DNA of 64,000 nt from contig MGTU01000029.1 of assembly GCA_001799615.1 (NCBI GenBank), positions 62,001 through 126,000 of the forward strand, in the 5' to 3' direction. The notes beneath the pieces are model-generated. The model made no database searches. It was given only the letters and a program-made list of their open reading frames with translations, and was not told the DNA's origin. This document shows positions 1 through 9,777 of this stretch, piece after piece. The DNA comes from Elusimicrobia bacterium GWA2_61_42. Lineage in GTDB: Bacteria; Elusimicrobiota; Elusimicrobia; Elusimicrobiales; UBA9959. A program made the translations under genes and the position numbers. Within the stretch, counting starts at the first letter, position 1, and every line of letters begins with the position of its first letter.

Positions 1-791
1 TTCTCTATCAGGATGCCGGCTATGCGCCCGGCCTGGTCCCGCGGAATGGCCACGTGGTGCCCGTCTTTAAGCGTCTGTATGGCATAGCGCACCAGGTCCA
101 TGCCTGAAGTGAGATAGCAGACGGCCTCCGGCGTGGCGCTCAGGATGGCGGCGTCCAGGGCGTCGGCTTCCTTCATGGATCCCGTGAACTGCGCCACCAC
201 CACGTTGCCGGGCAGCGGCTCGGCGCGGGGCAGGTCCTCTTCCTTGGTTCCCAGCAGCGACCAGAGGTTCTTTTCTTTTTTGGGCTGGGCGGCGGCGATG
301 CGCGCCTCATTCTGCTGGCTGACAAATTCGGGCAGACCGGTGGTGGCTTCCAGGGATACGGGCTGGATGCCGGACAGCTGCAGGGCGCTTTGCACCGCCC
401 CGGTGCTGAACAGCACCTGGTCCGCCAGGATGACCACCGGGCGCGCTATTACCCTGACCTGGTCGGCGAACCCTATGGGCAGCGGCCAGCTCAGGCGGCG
501 CAGCGGGGAGAGGAAAGTGGGGGAGATGCTGGCGATGGATTCCAGGGTGAAAAGGTGGACCCTGGGATATTCCTTGTGCAGGGCCAGGAAGGCTTCGCGG
601 TCGCCCGGGGGCACGCGGTTGAAGTCCACCACCATGGCGGAGCAGTCGCCGGTGCTCAGGCGGGTGGCCGCGTATTTCAGATTGGGCACGCAGACGAGCT
701 CGAACCCCCTGCCCGACATGGACGGCGCCATCTCGTCAAGGAGTTCCTTCCCGCTGGTGATCACCAGCACGCGGCCTTTGATTTCTGCCAT
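1..791 (-). CDS. Receiver-like/hypothetical protein, 3' end cut by window edge
   Basis: Minus-strand frame open from CAT at 789-791 to the window edge; reads MAEIKGRVLVITSGKELLDEMAPSM...; absent from ORF track because incomplete. Confidence 0.6.
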   Translation of the reverse strand, partial: MAEIKGRVLVITSGKELLDEMAPSMSGRGFELVCVPNLKYAATRLSTGDCSAMVVDFNRVPPGDREAFLALHKEYPRVHLFTLESIASISPTFLSPLRRLSWPLPIGFADQVRVIARPVVILADQVLFSTGAVQSALQLSGIQPVSLEATTGLPEFVSQQNEARIAAAQPKKEKNLWSLLGTKEEDLPRAEPLPGNVVVAQFTGSMKEADALDAAILSATPEAVCYLTSGMDLVRYAIQTLKDGHHVAIPRDQAGRIAGILIE

Positions 792-875
792 TAATATCTA
801 TTATAGCGGTAGGCGGAGACCTCATGCAAATTTTTCAGAGGCCGGTCCGGCCGCCCCCGCGGGCGGGCGCCGAAA

Positions 876-2288
876 TTAATTCCTGGGTTCGTCCGAGGCC
901 TCTATCACGGGCCTGGCCATTCCCGTCGGGGGGCCGGGCTGGTGGGGCCGGGTTTCCTCCATGTTCTTTACCAGCTGGAAGGCCAGGCGCGCCACCACGT
1001 CCGGGCGCGCTTTGGCCAGGTCCTTAGTTTCGTTGGGGTCGGAGCAAAGGTTGTAAAGCTCCCATTTGGGCTTGTAGATATAATGATGCAGTTTCCAGCA
1101 TTTGTCGCGCGCTATCCGTTCCTCTATCATCGAGTCGCCTTCCCTGTAGGGGATGCTTCTGCGGTTGCGCGCGAAGGCGTATTCCCGCCAGGGGGAGGCG
1201 GGGTCTTTGAGCAGCGGCACAAAGCTGTGCCCCTGCAGGCCGAGGCCGTATTTGCTTACCCCGGCCATGTCCAGGATGGTGGGCATCAGGTCTATGCGCT
1301 GCACCAGCTGCTTGAACCTTTTGCCGGAGGATTCGGGGATGGCGGGATTCCTGACGATGAGCGGCACGTGGGAGACCGGCTCGTACAGGCTCTGTGTATT
1401 GTTCAGCAGTCCTTTCTCGCCCAGCATTTCGCCGTGGTCGGCGGAGATGATGAGCACGGTGTTCTCTTCCAGGCCCATCTCGCGCAGTTTCTTGACGAAA
1501 TTGCCTATCAGCCTGTCCACGCCTTTGAGAGCCGCGTCGTAATGCGCGGTCATGTGTTTGAGGTGGCGCGGATCGCTCTTGAACTCTTCCACGTCCGCCC
1601 GCATGTTCTCCCGGCCCTCGAACTCGCCGTTGTGGACGCGCGCGAAGGGGACGGTGAGCACGTCGGAGCTGTGCACCACGCCTTCATAGCCGCGGTCGTA
1701 AATGTCAGGGTCGGCGGACTGGTAGGGGACGTGCAGGTTGTCTATGGTGGCGAACAGGAAAAAGGGCTGCTCCTTGTTCTTTTTCATCCAGCTCAGCGTG
1801 GCGGCCAGGTTATTTTCGAACGGGGCGGGGGTGCGGTCGGCGGTAGCGGAGGAAAAAGTGTTGTTGTACTCGTCGAAACCCCTGGTCAGCCCCCATTCGG
1901 GGATAAGGTAGACGCCGCCGCTGAACAGCGCCGTCCTGTACCCCGCGCCGCCCAGCTCCTGCGCCAGGGTGCTTTCGAAAGGGGGCAGCTTCTTGGCGGG
2001 CAGGTTGGTGTATAGCCCGTGTACCTCTGGCACGTGCCCGGTCAGCAGGCTGGCGTAGCCGGGCAGGCACCAGGACCCTTCCGAGACGGCGTTCTCGAAA
2101 ACCGCCGCCCTTTTACCAAGGGAATCTATATTAGGGGTGGTATTGCGCTTGTAGCCGTAGGTGCCGAAGTGGTCGGCCCGGGCAGAGCAGATGTCCAGGA
2201 AGACCACGTTCATTTTTTTTGCGGCTTGCGCCGGCGGCGGGCAGAGCGGCAGCAGCGCGCAGATGGTGAGGGCCCAGGGTTTTATCAT
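876..2288 (-). CDS. Sulfatase-family hydrolase, secreted
   Basis: 470 aa; signal peptide; ADHFGTYGY..TTPNID, C-L-P-G-Y-ASLLTG, SADHGEMLGEKG, HVPLIVRNP motifs. Confidence 0.85.
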   Translation of the reverse strand: MIKPWALTICALLPLCPPPAQAAKKMNVVFLDICSARADHFGTYGYKRNTTPNIDSLGKRAAVFENAVSEGSWCLPGYASLLTGHVPEVHGLYTNLPAKKLPPFESTLAQELGGAGYRTALFSGGVYLIPEWGLTRGFDEYNNTFSSATADRTPAPFENNLAATLSWMKKNKEQPFFLFATIDNLHVPYQSADPDIYDRGYEGVVHSSDVLTVPFARVHNGEFEGRENMRADVEEFKSDPRHLKHMTAHYDAALKGVDRLIGNFVKKLREMGLEENTVLIISADHGEMLGEKGLLNNTQSLYEPVSHVPLIVRNPAIPESSGKRFKQLVQRIDLMPTILDMAGVSKYGLGLQGHSFVPLLKDPASPWREYAFARNRRSIPYREGDSMIEERIARDKCWKLHHYIYKPKWELYNLCSDPNETKDLAKARPDVVARLAFQLVKNMEETRPHQPGPPTGMARPVIEASDEPRN

Positions 2289-2489
2289 CGTGTTGTCTCC
2301 GTGAACGAGGCGCGCTGCGCAGCCTGAACGGGGCCGGCGACGGCGGTCTTAAGACAATGGTAACTAAAGCCCCCGGGGCTGTCAATGCGCGCCGTCCGCG
2401 CCCGGAGGCCCCTATTTTTTCCGCGCCCCTTGACGCGTCAAGGGGGCGGTGTTATACTATTGACGGAGCGCTTGGTTACAGGAGCTAAT

Positions 2490-3599
2490 ATGAAATCCGC
2501 CCTTTTCCTGCTTGTTCTTTGCGTCACCGCGGCCGGAGCCGCTGACCGCGGGTCCCCGCCGTTCTCGTCCGAAGGCCTGGCGGACCGGATAAAAGGCGTA
2601 ACGGTGACCGCCCCGGCCGAGCCGGAGAAGATGACCGTCCCGTTCAACCCCCAATATGTGGAGAGACCGGTGGTGAACCTGGCCCCTAACCGCGGCAAAT
2701 ACCGGCCCTATATCCCGGCCCTCGACAGGGTGAAGGCGGTTTTCCTGGCGCCTTACGATCCGAACCGGGACGCCGGCAAGGGCTACGGGAACATGGAGAT
2801 CTCCGAGATCATGGAGGCCATAAACGTGACCGCGGCGGAACTGAGCAAGATGAAGGTGCGGGCCATCCTGGTAGGCAACCCCGGGCAGGACCTGCGCGAC
2901 TCGCTGGCCAGGGTCAAAGAGCTGGGCGGGGACATGGCCTATGTGGAGACCTTCGCCAAGGCCGACAGGCACCTTAACCATGTGTGGTTCCGCGACTACG
3001 GCCTGCTGCCGATAAAGAACCTGGAGACCGGCAAATGGGATAACTTCAGCATGATCATCCGCGGCAAGCCCCTGGACGACCTGCAGCGGCTGGCGAAGGA
3101 CCGCTTCGGCCTGGCCACCATAGACAGCCTGGACGTCAGCGAAACCGGCGGCCAGCTGCGCGGCGGCAACATCATGGCGGACGCGGCGGGGCGCTGCTTC
3201 TCGGCCGGCTTCAGGCATCCTTTATACGAGGCCACTTTTAAGTGCGCCAAGACCGTCACTTTCCCGTGCCGCTCGGACGTCTGCCACGTGGACGAATACG
3301 TGACCTTCCTTAAGAACGATACCGTCGTGACCAACAAGGCGGAATTCGTGCCCGCCCTGAAAGAGGCCGGCTACAAGAACATCCGCATGGTGCCCGACGA
3401 CATCCACCTTTCCCTGGCCAACGTGCTGATAGTGAACAACACGGTCTTTATGATGTACCTGGACCACGTGAAGGATAAGATGCTGACAGCCAAGGCCGTC
3501 TTCGAGGCCGAGGGCTACAAGGTGATCCCCGTGAATTCGGGGGGCGCCGGCCGGCAGTACGGGGCCGTACATTGCCTGACCAAGGAAATACCTGAATAA
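2490..3599 (+). CDS. Agmatine deiminase / peptidylarginine deiminase-family protein, exported
   Basis: Signal peptide MKSALFLLVLCVTAAGA; WFRDYG, GGN, HVDEY, GAVHCLTKEIP motifs; start chosen at ATG 2490. Confidence 0.85.
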   Translation: MKSALFLLVLCVTAAGAADRGSPPFSSEGLADRIKGVTVTAPAEPEKMTVPFNPQYVERPVVNLAPNRGKYRPYIPALDRVKAVFLAPYDPNRDAGKGYGNMEISEIMEAINVTAAELSKMKVRAILVGNPGQDLRDSLARVKELGGDMAYVETFAKADRHLNHVWFRDYGLLPIKNLETGKWDNFSMIIRGKPLDDLQRLAKDRFGLATIDSLDVSETGGQLRGGNIMADAAGRCFSAGFRHPLYEATFKCAKTVTFPCRSDVCHVDEYVTFLKNDTVVTNKAEFVPALKEAGYKNIRMVPDDIHLSLANVLIVNNTVFMMYLDHVKDKMLTAKAVFEAEGYKVIPVNSGGAGRQYGAVHCLTKEIPE

Positions 3600-3692
3600 A
3601 CGAGAGCGGCCGGCCGCAAGGCCGGGCTTCGGGGTTGCCGCCGGGGAAGAGTCCCCGGCGGTTTTGTTTTCAGGCCGCGGTGTTAAGCCGGT

Positions 3693-4493
3693 TCAGCGCC
3701 TGCCGCCTTGGGACAAAGCCGCGGCGCGGTTCACGGCGTCCTCGAACCTCGGTCGCCCGTAATGGTCGTAGAGGTCGCTTTCGTAGTCCTCGCTGACGGG
3801 CAGCGCCGGGTCGAACCCCGGGCTTTCCTTTATGGCTTCGCGCGTCAGGTCCACGAACACCTCGGAAGTTTCCCAGTTCACGCTCTCTATCCAGTGCGGG
3901 GAAATAAGCACCTTCCGGTTGGACAGCCAGGAGCCGGTATCGGCCACCAGGTAGCGGATGGCCCACCGGCCGTCGTCGACTATATAGTCCTCGACGCTCC
4001 CGATGGGGCCGTCGGCCGCGTGCAGGCGGTAGCCCCGCACCATAAGCGTGCTTTGCAGGTGCGCCTCTTCCCCGGACGGCCGGGGCTCCGCGCTTTCCGG
4101 CCTCTCCTCTTCCTCCGGCGCAGGCGGGAACAGCATGCCGCCGGACATGCTGCCGGCGTAGAAGCCCTCGCCCCAGTAGAGCGGCCAGGCGTAATGCTTG
4201 TGCAGCTCCAGCTCGTGCCGGCGCGTTACGGTTTTTTTAGTGTCTATGTCCGGGCTGTTGCTCACCTGCTCCCGCGTCAGGGCGACCGGAAAGGTTTTGG
4301 ACTTCCAGTCCGGCATTCTCAGGGCCGCAGGCGAAATAAGCACCCTGCGGCCGGACAGCCAGCTGCCCGTGGCGGCTACCATGTAGCGGATGTGCCAGGT
4401 CTTGTCGTCGAAGTAGAACTCTTCCACTTTTCCCAGTTCGCCGTCCGTGGCGTGTATCTTGTGCCCTCTCAGGCTATTTATGTTGCGCAGCAT
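3693..4493 (-). CDS. Protein with two PRC-barrel domains
   Basis: 266 aa; internal duplication (LRGHKIHATDGELGKVEEFYFDD...HIRYMVAATGSWLSGRRVLISP / VRGYRLHAADGPIGSVEDYIVDD...AIRYLVADTGSWLSNRKVLISP). Confidence 0.85.
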   Translation of the reverse strand: MLRNINSLRGHKIHATDGELGKVEEFYFDDKTWHIRYMVAATGSWLSGRRVLISPAALRMPDWKSKTFPVALTREQVSNSPDIDTKKTVTRRHELELHKHYAWPLYWGEGFYAGSMSGGMLFPPAPEEEERPESAEPRPSGEEAHLQSTLMVRGYRLHAADGPIGSVEDYIVDDGRWAIRYLVADTGSWLSNRKVLISPHWIESVNWETSEVFVDLTREAIKESPGFDPALPVSEDYESDLYDHYGRPRFEDAVNRAAALSQGGRR

Positions 4494-4753
4494 TTTTTCC
4501 CCCTCGGCCTTGGCGCCGCCCGCGCGGCGCTGCCGGCCTTATGTGAGTAACGGAGAGCAGCGCCCCCGCGCTTGCCCTTTGCCGGGAAGCCCGTGATGCA
4601 CCGCGTTTTGTCCGTTAACTGTTACTAACCCCTGCCCATGGGCCTATTCTAATAGATTTAATTAGAAAAATACAACCTTAAATCCGCGGCTTTGCGGGGC
4701 CGGGTGTATTTGTGGTTTAATTCGGTTGGAAAGCCTGCGCGGGCGGAGGGAAA

Positions 4754-5152
4754 ATGGTGCACAAATTCAAAGTCAGTACTTCGGCCAAGTCGGAGATGGC
4801 GGACATAACCCGCCAGGTGGGGGCGCTGGTGCGCGAAAGCGGGGTGGAGAGCGGGGTCTGCCACATTTTTGTGCCGCACACCACCTGCGGGCTGGCTATC
4901 AACGAGAACGCCGACCCGGACGTGAAGCGCGACATAATCGCCAAGCTGGATGAAAGCGTGTCGGAGGATTTTCCCTACAGGCACGCCGAGGGCAATTCCC
5001 CGGCCCATATAAAATCCATCCTGGTCGGCCCTTCGCTTACCGTCTTTGTCGAGGATGAGACGCTGCAGCTGGGGACCTGGCAGGGCGTTTACCTGTGCGA
5101 ATACGACGGCCCCCGCGATCGCGAGGTCTGGGTAAAGACCATAAAAGCTTAG
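4754..5152 (+). CDS. YjbQ/UPF0047 family protein (secondary thiamine-phosphate synthase)
   Basis: 132 aa; CHIFVPHTTCGLAINENADPDV and GTWQGVYLCEYDGPR motifs. Confidence 0.9.
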   Translation: MVHKFKVSTSAKSEMADITRQVGALVRESGVESGVCHIFVPHTTCGLAINENADPDVKRDIIAKLDESVSEDFPYRHAEGNSPAHIKSILVGPSLTVFVEDETLQLGTWQGVYLCEYDGPRDREVWVKTIKA

Positions 5153-5264
5153 GACTGCCGCGACGCGCGGCCTTTCGGGAGCGGCGGCTGAAACTTTTTG
5201 CCCCTTTTCGCATCTCATTAAAGAAGAGCGATATTTTAACGCCATCTTTTAGTCCGGAGGACGC

Positions 5265-5777
5265 ATGGAACAGGTTATCTTGGACGTCAGGGAGCAGGAC
5301 GAGTTCGCCGCGGCGCACGTGCAGGGGTCCGTGTGCGTGCCGCTTTCGCGGTTCGCGCAGGCCGCGCCTGGCGTTCTTCAGTCCATGCTGGGCAAAAAGA
5401 TCCTGATCATGTGCCGCAGCGGGAAAAGGGCCGGGCTGGCCCTTGAGCAGATCTCGCAGCTGGGCTTCGGGGGCCAGGTTTCGGCGGAAGTGTACCAGGG
5501 CGGGATCCTGGAATGGGCCAGGCAGGGGAAACCGGTGGTGAGCCGCAAGGCGGAACCGCTGTCCCTCGCCAGGCAGGTCCGTCTGACGGCGGGCCTGGGC
5601 GTGCTGGCCTCGGCGGTGCTGGGGTTCGGGCTGGACCAGCGCGCTTTCTTCGCGGCCGCCCTTATAGGCGCCGACCTTGCGCTGGCCGGCCTGACCGGTT
5701 CCTGCCAACTGGAAAAACTGCTGGCGGCCCTGCCCTGGAACAAACAGCACCCGGGCCGGGACTGCAGCTGCGGTTGA
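5265..5777 (+). CDS. Rhodanese-like domain protein with C-terminal DUF2892-like membrane region
   Basis: ILDVREQDEFAAAHVQGS, IMCRSGKRAG active-site loop, hydrophobic C-terminus. Confidence 0.85.
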   Translation: MEQVILDVREQDEFAAAHVQGSVCVPLSRFAQAAPGVLQSMLGKKILIMCRSGKRAGLALEQISQLGFGGQVSAEVYQGGILEWARQGKPVVSRKAEPLSLARQVRLTAGLGVLASAVLGFGLDQRAFFAAALIGADLALAGLTGSCQLEKLLAALPWNKQHPGRDCSCG

Positions 5778-5841
5778 CCGCAGAAAGGCCCCGGGCGCTT
5801 TTGCCGCCAAAGATAAGGGGCCGGATATCGTATTATTTAAC

Positions 5842-7419
5842 ATGGCCCAGGAACTGATCCTCAGCGGTTTGCGCGTCCCCGTCGAAACGGACGGGGAGCA
5901 GGAATATCTCAAGGCCGCGGCCCTGCGGCTTAAACTTCCCGCAGCCGGGGTTTCCATCGTCAGGCTGCTCTCAAAAACGCTGGCGGCCGGGGACCCAAAC
6001 CAGTTCTATTACGAAGTGACGCTGGCGGCGCGCGTCCCCGCCGGTTACGAGAACAAGGATAATTTCCCTTTATACGCCGCAAGGCAGGCCCCGGTCTACA
6101 AATCGGCGCCGGCGGGCCTGCGGCCCGTAATAATAGGGTTCGGCCCGGCCGGCATGTTCGCCGCGCTGGAGCTTATAGCGTACGGTCTTAAGCCGCTGAT
6201 CTTCGAAAGGGGAAAAAGGCTGGAAGAGCGGCACCTGGACGTGCAGGCGTTTATCAGCGGGCGCAAGCTGGCGCCGGACTCCAATATCCAGTTCGGCGAG
6301 GGCGGCGCCGGCGCCTACTCGGACGGCAAACTGTTCTCCCGCGTGAATAACACCTCCTATGCCAGCCGCGTGCTGGACACCTTCATTAAATTCGGCGCGC
6401 CGCCGGAGATAGGCTATGTCGGCAAGCCGCACCTGGGCACGGACGCGCTGCGCCGTATCGTGGCGAATATCCGCGCTTATGTGCTGGAAAGGGGCGGCGA
6501 AATACGCTACAGCTCCAAAATGACGGATATCATTATTTCGGGAGGAGCGGCGGCCGGGGTGGTCATAAACGGCTCGCAGGAATATTTGGCGTCCGCCGTC
6601 TACCTGGCCATAGGCAATTCCGCGCGGGATACTTTCGAGCTGCTGCATAAAAAAGGCGCAAGCCTGGAAGCAAAGCCCATCCTGGCCGGCGTAAGGCTGG
6701 AGCACCCGGCCGCGGCCATAAACCTTATCCGTTACGGCGATAAATACAAGGATTTCCGGCCCCTGGGCGCCGCCACTTATTCTTTCAATTACACCAACCG
6801 CAAAACCGGCCGCGGGGCTTACACCTTCTGCATGTGCCCCGGCGGCGAGGTGGTGAACGCTGCCTCCGAAGAAGGCGGGCTGGCGCTGAACGGCATGAGC
6901 TACGCGGCCAGGAGTTCTCCCTGGTCCAACTCGGCCATAGCGGTGACCTGCGCCGTGGCGGATTACGGTTCGCCCCACCCGCTGGCCGGGGTGGCGTTCC
7001 AGAGGGAAATAGAGCGCAAGGCTTTCCTGGCCGGCGGCAGCGATTGGAAAGCCCCGGCGCAGAACCTCGCGGATTTCCTGGCCGGCAGGCCCTCCGCCGG
7101 TATCAACGGCAATTCTTATAAAATGGGAACGCGGGCCGCAGACCTGCGCGCCGTCTTCCCGGCTTTTATAAGCGAAACGCTGCTGGCCGCTTTTGGGGAA
7201 TGGCGGGCGCAGTGCCCGGCTTTTACCGGGCGCGACGCCGTGCTGATGGGGCCTGAAAGCAGGACTTCCTCGCCGGTAAGAGTGCTGCGCGGTAAAAATT
7301 TCGAGTCGGCCGCCATACAAAACCTCTACCCCATAGGCGAAGGGTCCGGGTACACCGGGGGGATAACCAGCGCGGCCTCCGACGCCATAAAAGCCGTGGA
7401 AGCCGCGCAGCGGGTTTAG
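5842..7419 (+). CDS. NAD(P)/FAD-dependent oxidoreductase (COG2509-like)
   Basis: 525 aa; PVIIGFGPAGMFAALELI, LYPIGEGSGYTGGITSAASDAIKA. Confidence 0.85.
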   Translation: MAQELILSGLRVPVETDGEQEYLKAAALRLKLPAAGVSIVRLLSKTLAAGDPNQFYYEVTLAARVPAGYENKDNFPLYAARQAPVYKSAPAGLRPVIIGFGPAGMFAALELIAYGLKPLIFERGKRLEERHLDVQAFISGRKLAPDSNIQFGEGGAGAYSDGKLFSRVNNTSYASRVLDTFIKFGAPPEIGYVGKPHLGTDALRRIVANIRAYVLERGGEIRYSSKMTDIIISGGAAAGVVINGSQEYLASAVYLAIGNSARDTFELLHKKGASLEAKPILAGVRLEHPAAAINLIRYGDKYKDFRPLGAATYSFNYTNRKTGRGAYTFCMCPGGEVVNAASEEGGLALNGMSYAARSSPWSNSAIAVTCAVADYGSPHPLAGVAFQREIERKAFLAGGSDWKAPAQNLADFLAGRPSAGINGNSYKMGTRAADLRAVFPAFISETLLAAFGEWRAQCPAFTGRDAVLMGPESRTSSPVRVLRGKNFESAAIQNLYPIGEGSGYTGGITSAASDAIKAVEAAQRV

Positions 7420-7440
7420 CGCGCGGGTGCTTTAATGAAG

Positions 7441-7475
7441 AACGCCTCCCGGCCGGGGAGGCGTTCTTCTTTTAT
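7441..7475. terminator. Bidirectional intrinsic terminator between convergent genes
   Basis: AACGCCTCCC/GGGAGGCGTT 10-bp stem followed by T-rich tract. Confidence 0.7.
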
Positions 7476-7497
7476 CCTGGCGCTTTCAGAGGCAGGC

Positions 7498-8796
7498 TCA
7501 GGCTTCCCAGTACGCTTCCTGCAGGCTGTCCTCTTTTTCCGGCAGGCCGCGGGTCAGGCGCGGGGAATTCTGGGCCAGCACCTCGAAGCTCACCCGGTTG
7601 GCGTACTTGGAGATCTGCGACAGCGAGGAATAGCTTAAGGAGTTAATAAGGTTCTTGGGCGAGTTCGGCACTTTGGCCTGGTGGTATTTCCTGGCGCCCA
7701 GGTCGTGCAGGATGGCCGCCAGGGCGCCGTCGCCGGCGCCGTTGGTGTTCTTAATGATCATGGGCCCGCCCAGGAAAGGGTTGATGTGGGTGTAGATCTT
7801 TATGGGCTTCTCGCAGTCGTCTTTCCGCATGGGGCGGCTGAACTCGTACTTGTTATATTCCACTATGGACTTGGTGTGCAGCTTATAGGTGGTTTTCCTG
7901 GCGAATTTCTCGTCCACGTAGCCGGCCAGGTAAAGCCCGTGCGCGCCCACGGTAAGCAGCACCAGGTCCGCCAGTTCCAGGGTATTCTCCGCGGCCAGCA
8001 GCGGGTCGTTCAGGCCGGTCAGGGCCATGGCTTCCAAATCGTTCATGGCCACGCAGGTCACGTATTTTTCTATGAATTCCCGGAAAAATTCTTTTTTGGA
8101 TTCTATCAGGAAGCTGGTGCCCAGCGTCATCACCACGGGCACCTTGGCCTTCAGGGCGATCTCGCAGGCCTTTACCGTGGAATGGAAGATCGGGTCCTTC
8201 TCCTCGCGCAGCAGGTAGGCGGAGATAAGCAGGGCCGAGGCTTTTTCAATGACTTCCCCGGGGATGAATTCAGGGGCCAGGTCGTTCATGCAGCCCTTGC
8301 TGATGCCGAAGGTCCGCTCGCCGTCCGGCGTCACAAAACACATGGCCCTGCCCATCGGGTTTTCCGAAGGCTGCAGGTAGGAGAGGTCCACTTTGGAGCT
8401 GGTATTGCGGATGTACTTGAAGGCATAGTCGCCCACCGTTATGTTCCTGGTGATCGCCCCCAGGGCGACGGAACGCTCGTCGGATAAAATAGAGTAATTG
8501 TGAAGGGTGTTGCCGACGGAACCGCCGGCATATTCGCCCAGGACCTTGCCTTTCGCCTTCAGGTCCCGGTAGACGGCCTCGGCCGTCCGGTCGTCGAGGA
8601 TCTGGGATTCGCCTTTCTTCAGCGAGTGCTGGAACAGGAAGCCCGGTTCCACGCCGCATTCGATGTCCACCAGCAGCTGGTCGATGCCCACCAGGTAGAA
8701 AGGCTCGGCCTGCAAAAAATGGGGATCGGCGCTCTCGCGGCCTTTTTCCGTAACCGGGAAGTAATGCTTGTTCTTTCTTTTGCCTGGGAATTTCAT
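7498..8796 (-). CDS. gsk: Inosine-guanosine kinase (PfkB family)
   Basis: 432 aa; MKFPGKRKNKHYFPV, GIDQLLVDIE, AGGSVGNTLHNYSILSDERSV, NTNGAGDGALAAILHD, SPRLTRGLPEKEDSLQEAYWEA, closely resembling remembered E. coli Gsk. Confidence 0.9.
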   Translation of the reverse strand: MKFPGKRKNKHYFPVTEKGRESADPHFLQAEPFYLVGIDQLLVDIECGVEPGFLFQHSLKKGESQILDDRTAEAVYRDLKAKGKVLGEYAGGSVGNTLHNYSILSDERSVALGAITRNITVGDYAFKYIRNTSSKVDLSYLQPSENPMGRAMCFVTPDGERTFGISKGCMNDLAPEFIPGEVIEKASALLISAYLLREEKDPIFHSTVKACEIALKAKVPVVMTLGTSFLIESKKEFFREFIEKYVTCVAMNDLEAMALTGLNDPLLAAENTLELADLVLLTVGAHGLYLAGYVDEKFARKTTYKLHTKSIVEYNKYEFSRPMRKDDCEKPIKIYTHINPFLGGPMIIKNTNGAGDGALAAILHDLGARKYHQAKVPNSPKNLINSLSYSSLSQISKYANRVSFEVLAQNSPRLTRGLPEKEDSLQEAYWEA

Positions 8797-8909
8797 GGTG
8801 GCCTTTAATATTTATACTATGTAATGGATATTATAGGAAAATAGGGGCGGCCCGTTCGCCGGCCCCGGTCCCGGCCGCGCCGGCGCTTTGAACTTCCAGG
8901 AGGCTCGTC

Positions 8910-9671
8910 ATGACGCAGCAGCTGCTTATCCCTTTATTAATAACCGGCACCGGCGCGGCGATGCTGCTGTACGGACTTTTCAAGCGCAGCCAGGCTTTGT
9001 CTTTCCGCTCCACGCCCTGCACCCCGGTCCGCTCGCTGGCCAAAGAGGAGCGCCAATTTATAACCGGGGTGGCCCATTCCCCCGTTCCCATAACGGCCCC
9101 CGTCTCCAAAAAAGCCTGCGTGTTCTACCTTGAGAAGGTGGAGCGCAATGAAGCGTCCACTTCCTCCAGGGGCAGGAGCCGCACGCGCTGGACGGAAGTG
9201 TCCAGCACCGCCTACGGAGCTTTCTTCGTGAAGGACGGCTCGGGGTCGGCCCTGGTGCTCCCCTCGGCGCGAAGCCTGGACCTCAATAAGCCGGAGGTCA
9301 CCGAATCCGACGAGGTGCTGCCTGGCATGGCCCTGGAGGGCGCCGTCAGGAAAGCGGAGCAATACATAGCCGAGGGGGAGAACGTTACGGTGCTGGGCAC
9401 GCCGCGGACCCTGCCCGAGCTGATGAATTACGTGCGCCAGGACGGGCAGGTGACCCTGCCTTCCGACCTGATAGCGGAGCTGCTGAAGCTGGAAAAAGAG
9501 AACGCCGTCCTGCCCTGCTTCTTCGCCTACGGCGCGGAAAAGGTTTCCGACCTGTCCTATACCGACTACCTGGCGGGCACGGAATCCTCGGCCGCCATGC
9601 TGCTGCAGCTGGGCGCCATCCTGGCGGTGGTGGGCGGCGCGGCGCTGCTGTACGCGCTGCGCGTCTTCTAA
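8910..9671 (+). CDS. GIDE-domain-like membrane protein (MULAN/E3-ligase-like fold in bacteria)
   Basis: 253 aa; N- and C-terminal TM segments; PVSKKACVFYLEKVE...GSALVLPSARSLDL...GENVTVLGTPR. Confidence 0.65.
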   Translation: MTQQLLIPLLITGTGAAMLLYGLFKRSQALSFRSTPCTPVRSLAKEERQFITGVAHSPVPITAPVSKKACVFYLEKVERNEASTSSRGRSRTRWTEVSSTAYGAFFVKDGSGSALVLPSARSLDLNKPEVTESDEVLPGMALEGAVRKAEQYIAEGENVTVLGTPRTLPELMNYVRQDGQVTLPSDLIAELLKLEKENAVLPCFFAYGAEKVSDLSYTDYLAGTESSAAMLLQLGAILAVVGGAALLYALRVF

Positions 9672-9777
9672 GGCCGCGCCGACGGGCGTGAGGGTATTTT
9701 GCTATCATAAGTGCCAAGCCGGACAGCTCAGCTGACCTTTAAAACAACAACGTTTCCGGCCTTTTTTCAGCCTCTTC

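Noticed and set aside
133-879. 248-aa plus-strand ORF at the window start
   Set aside because: Opposite a better minus-strand frame reaching the window edge; Ser/Arg-rich with no domain.
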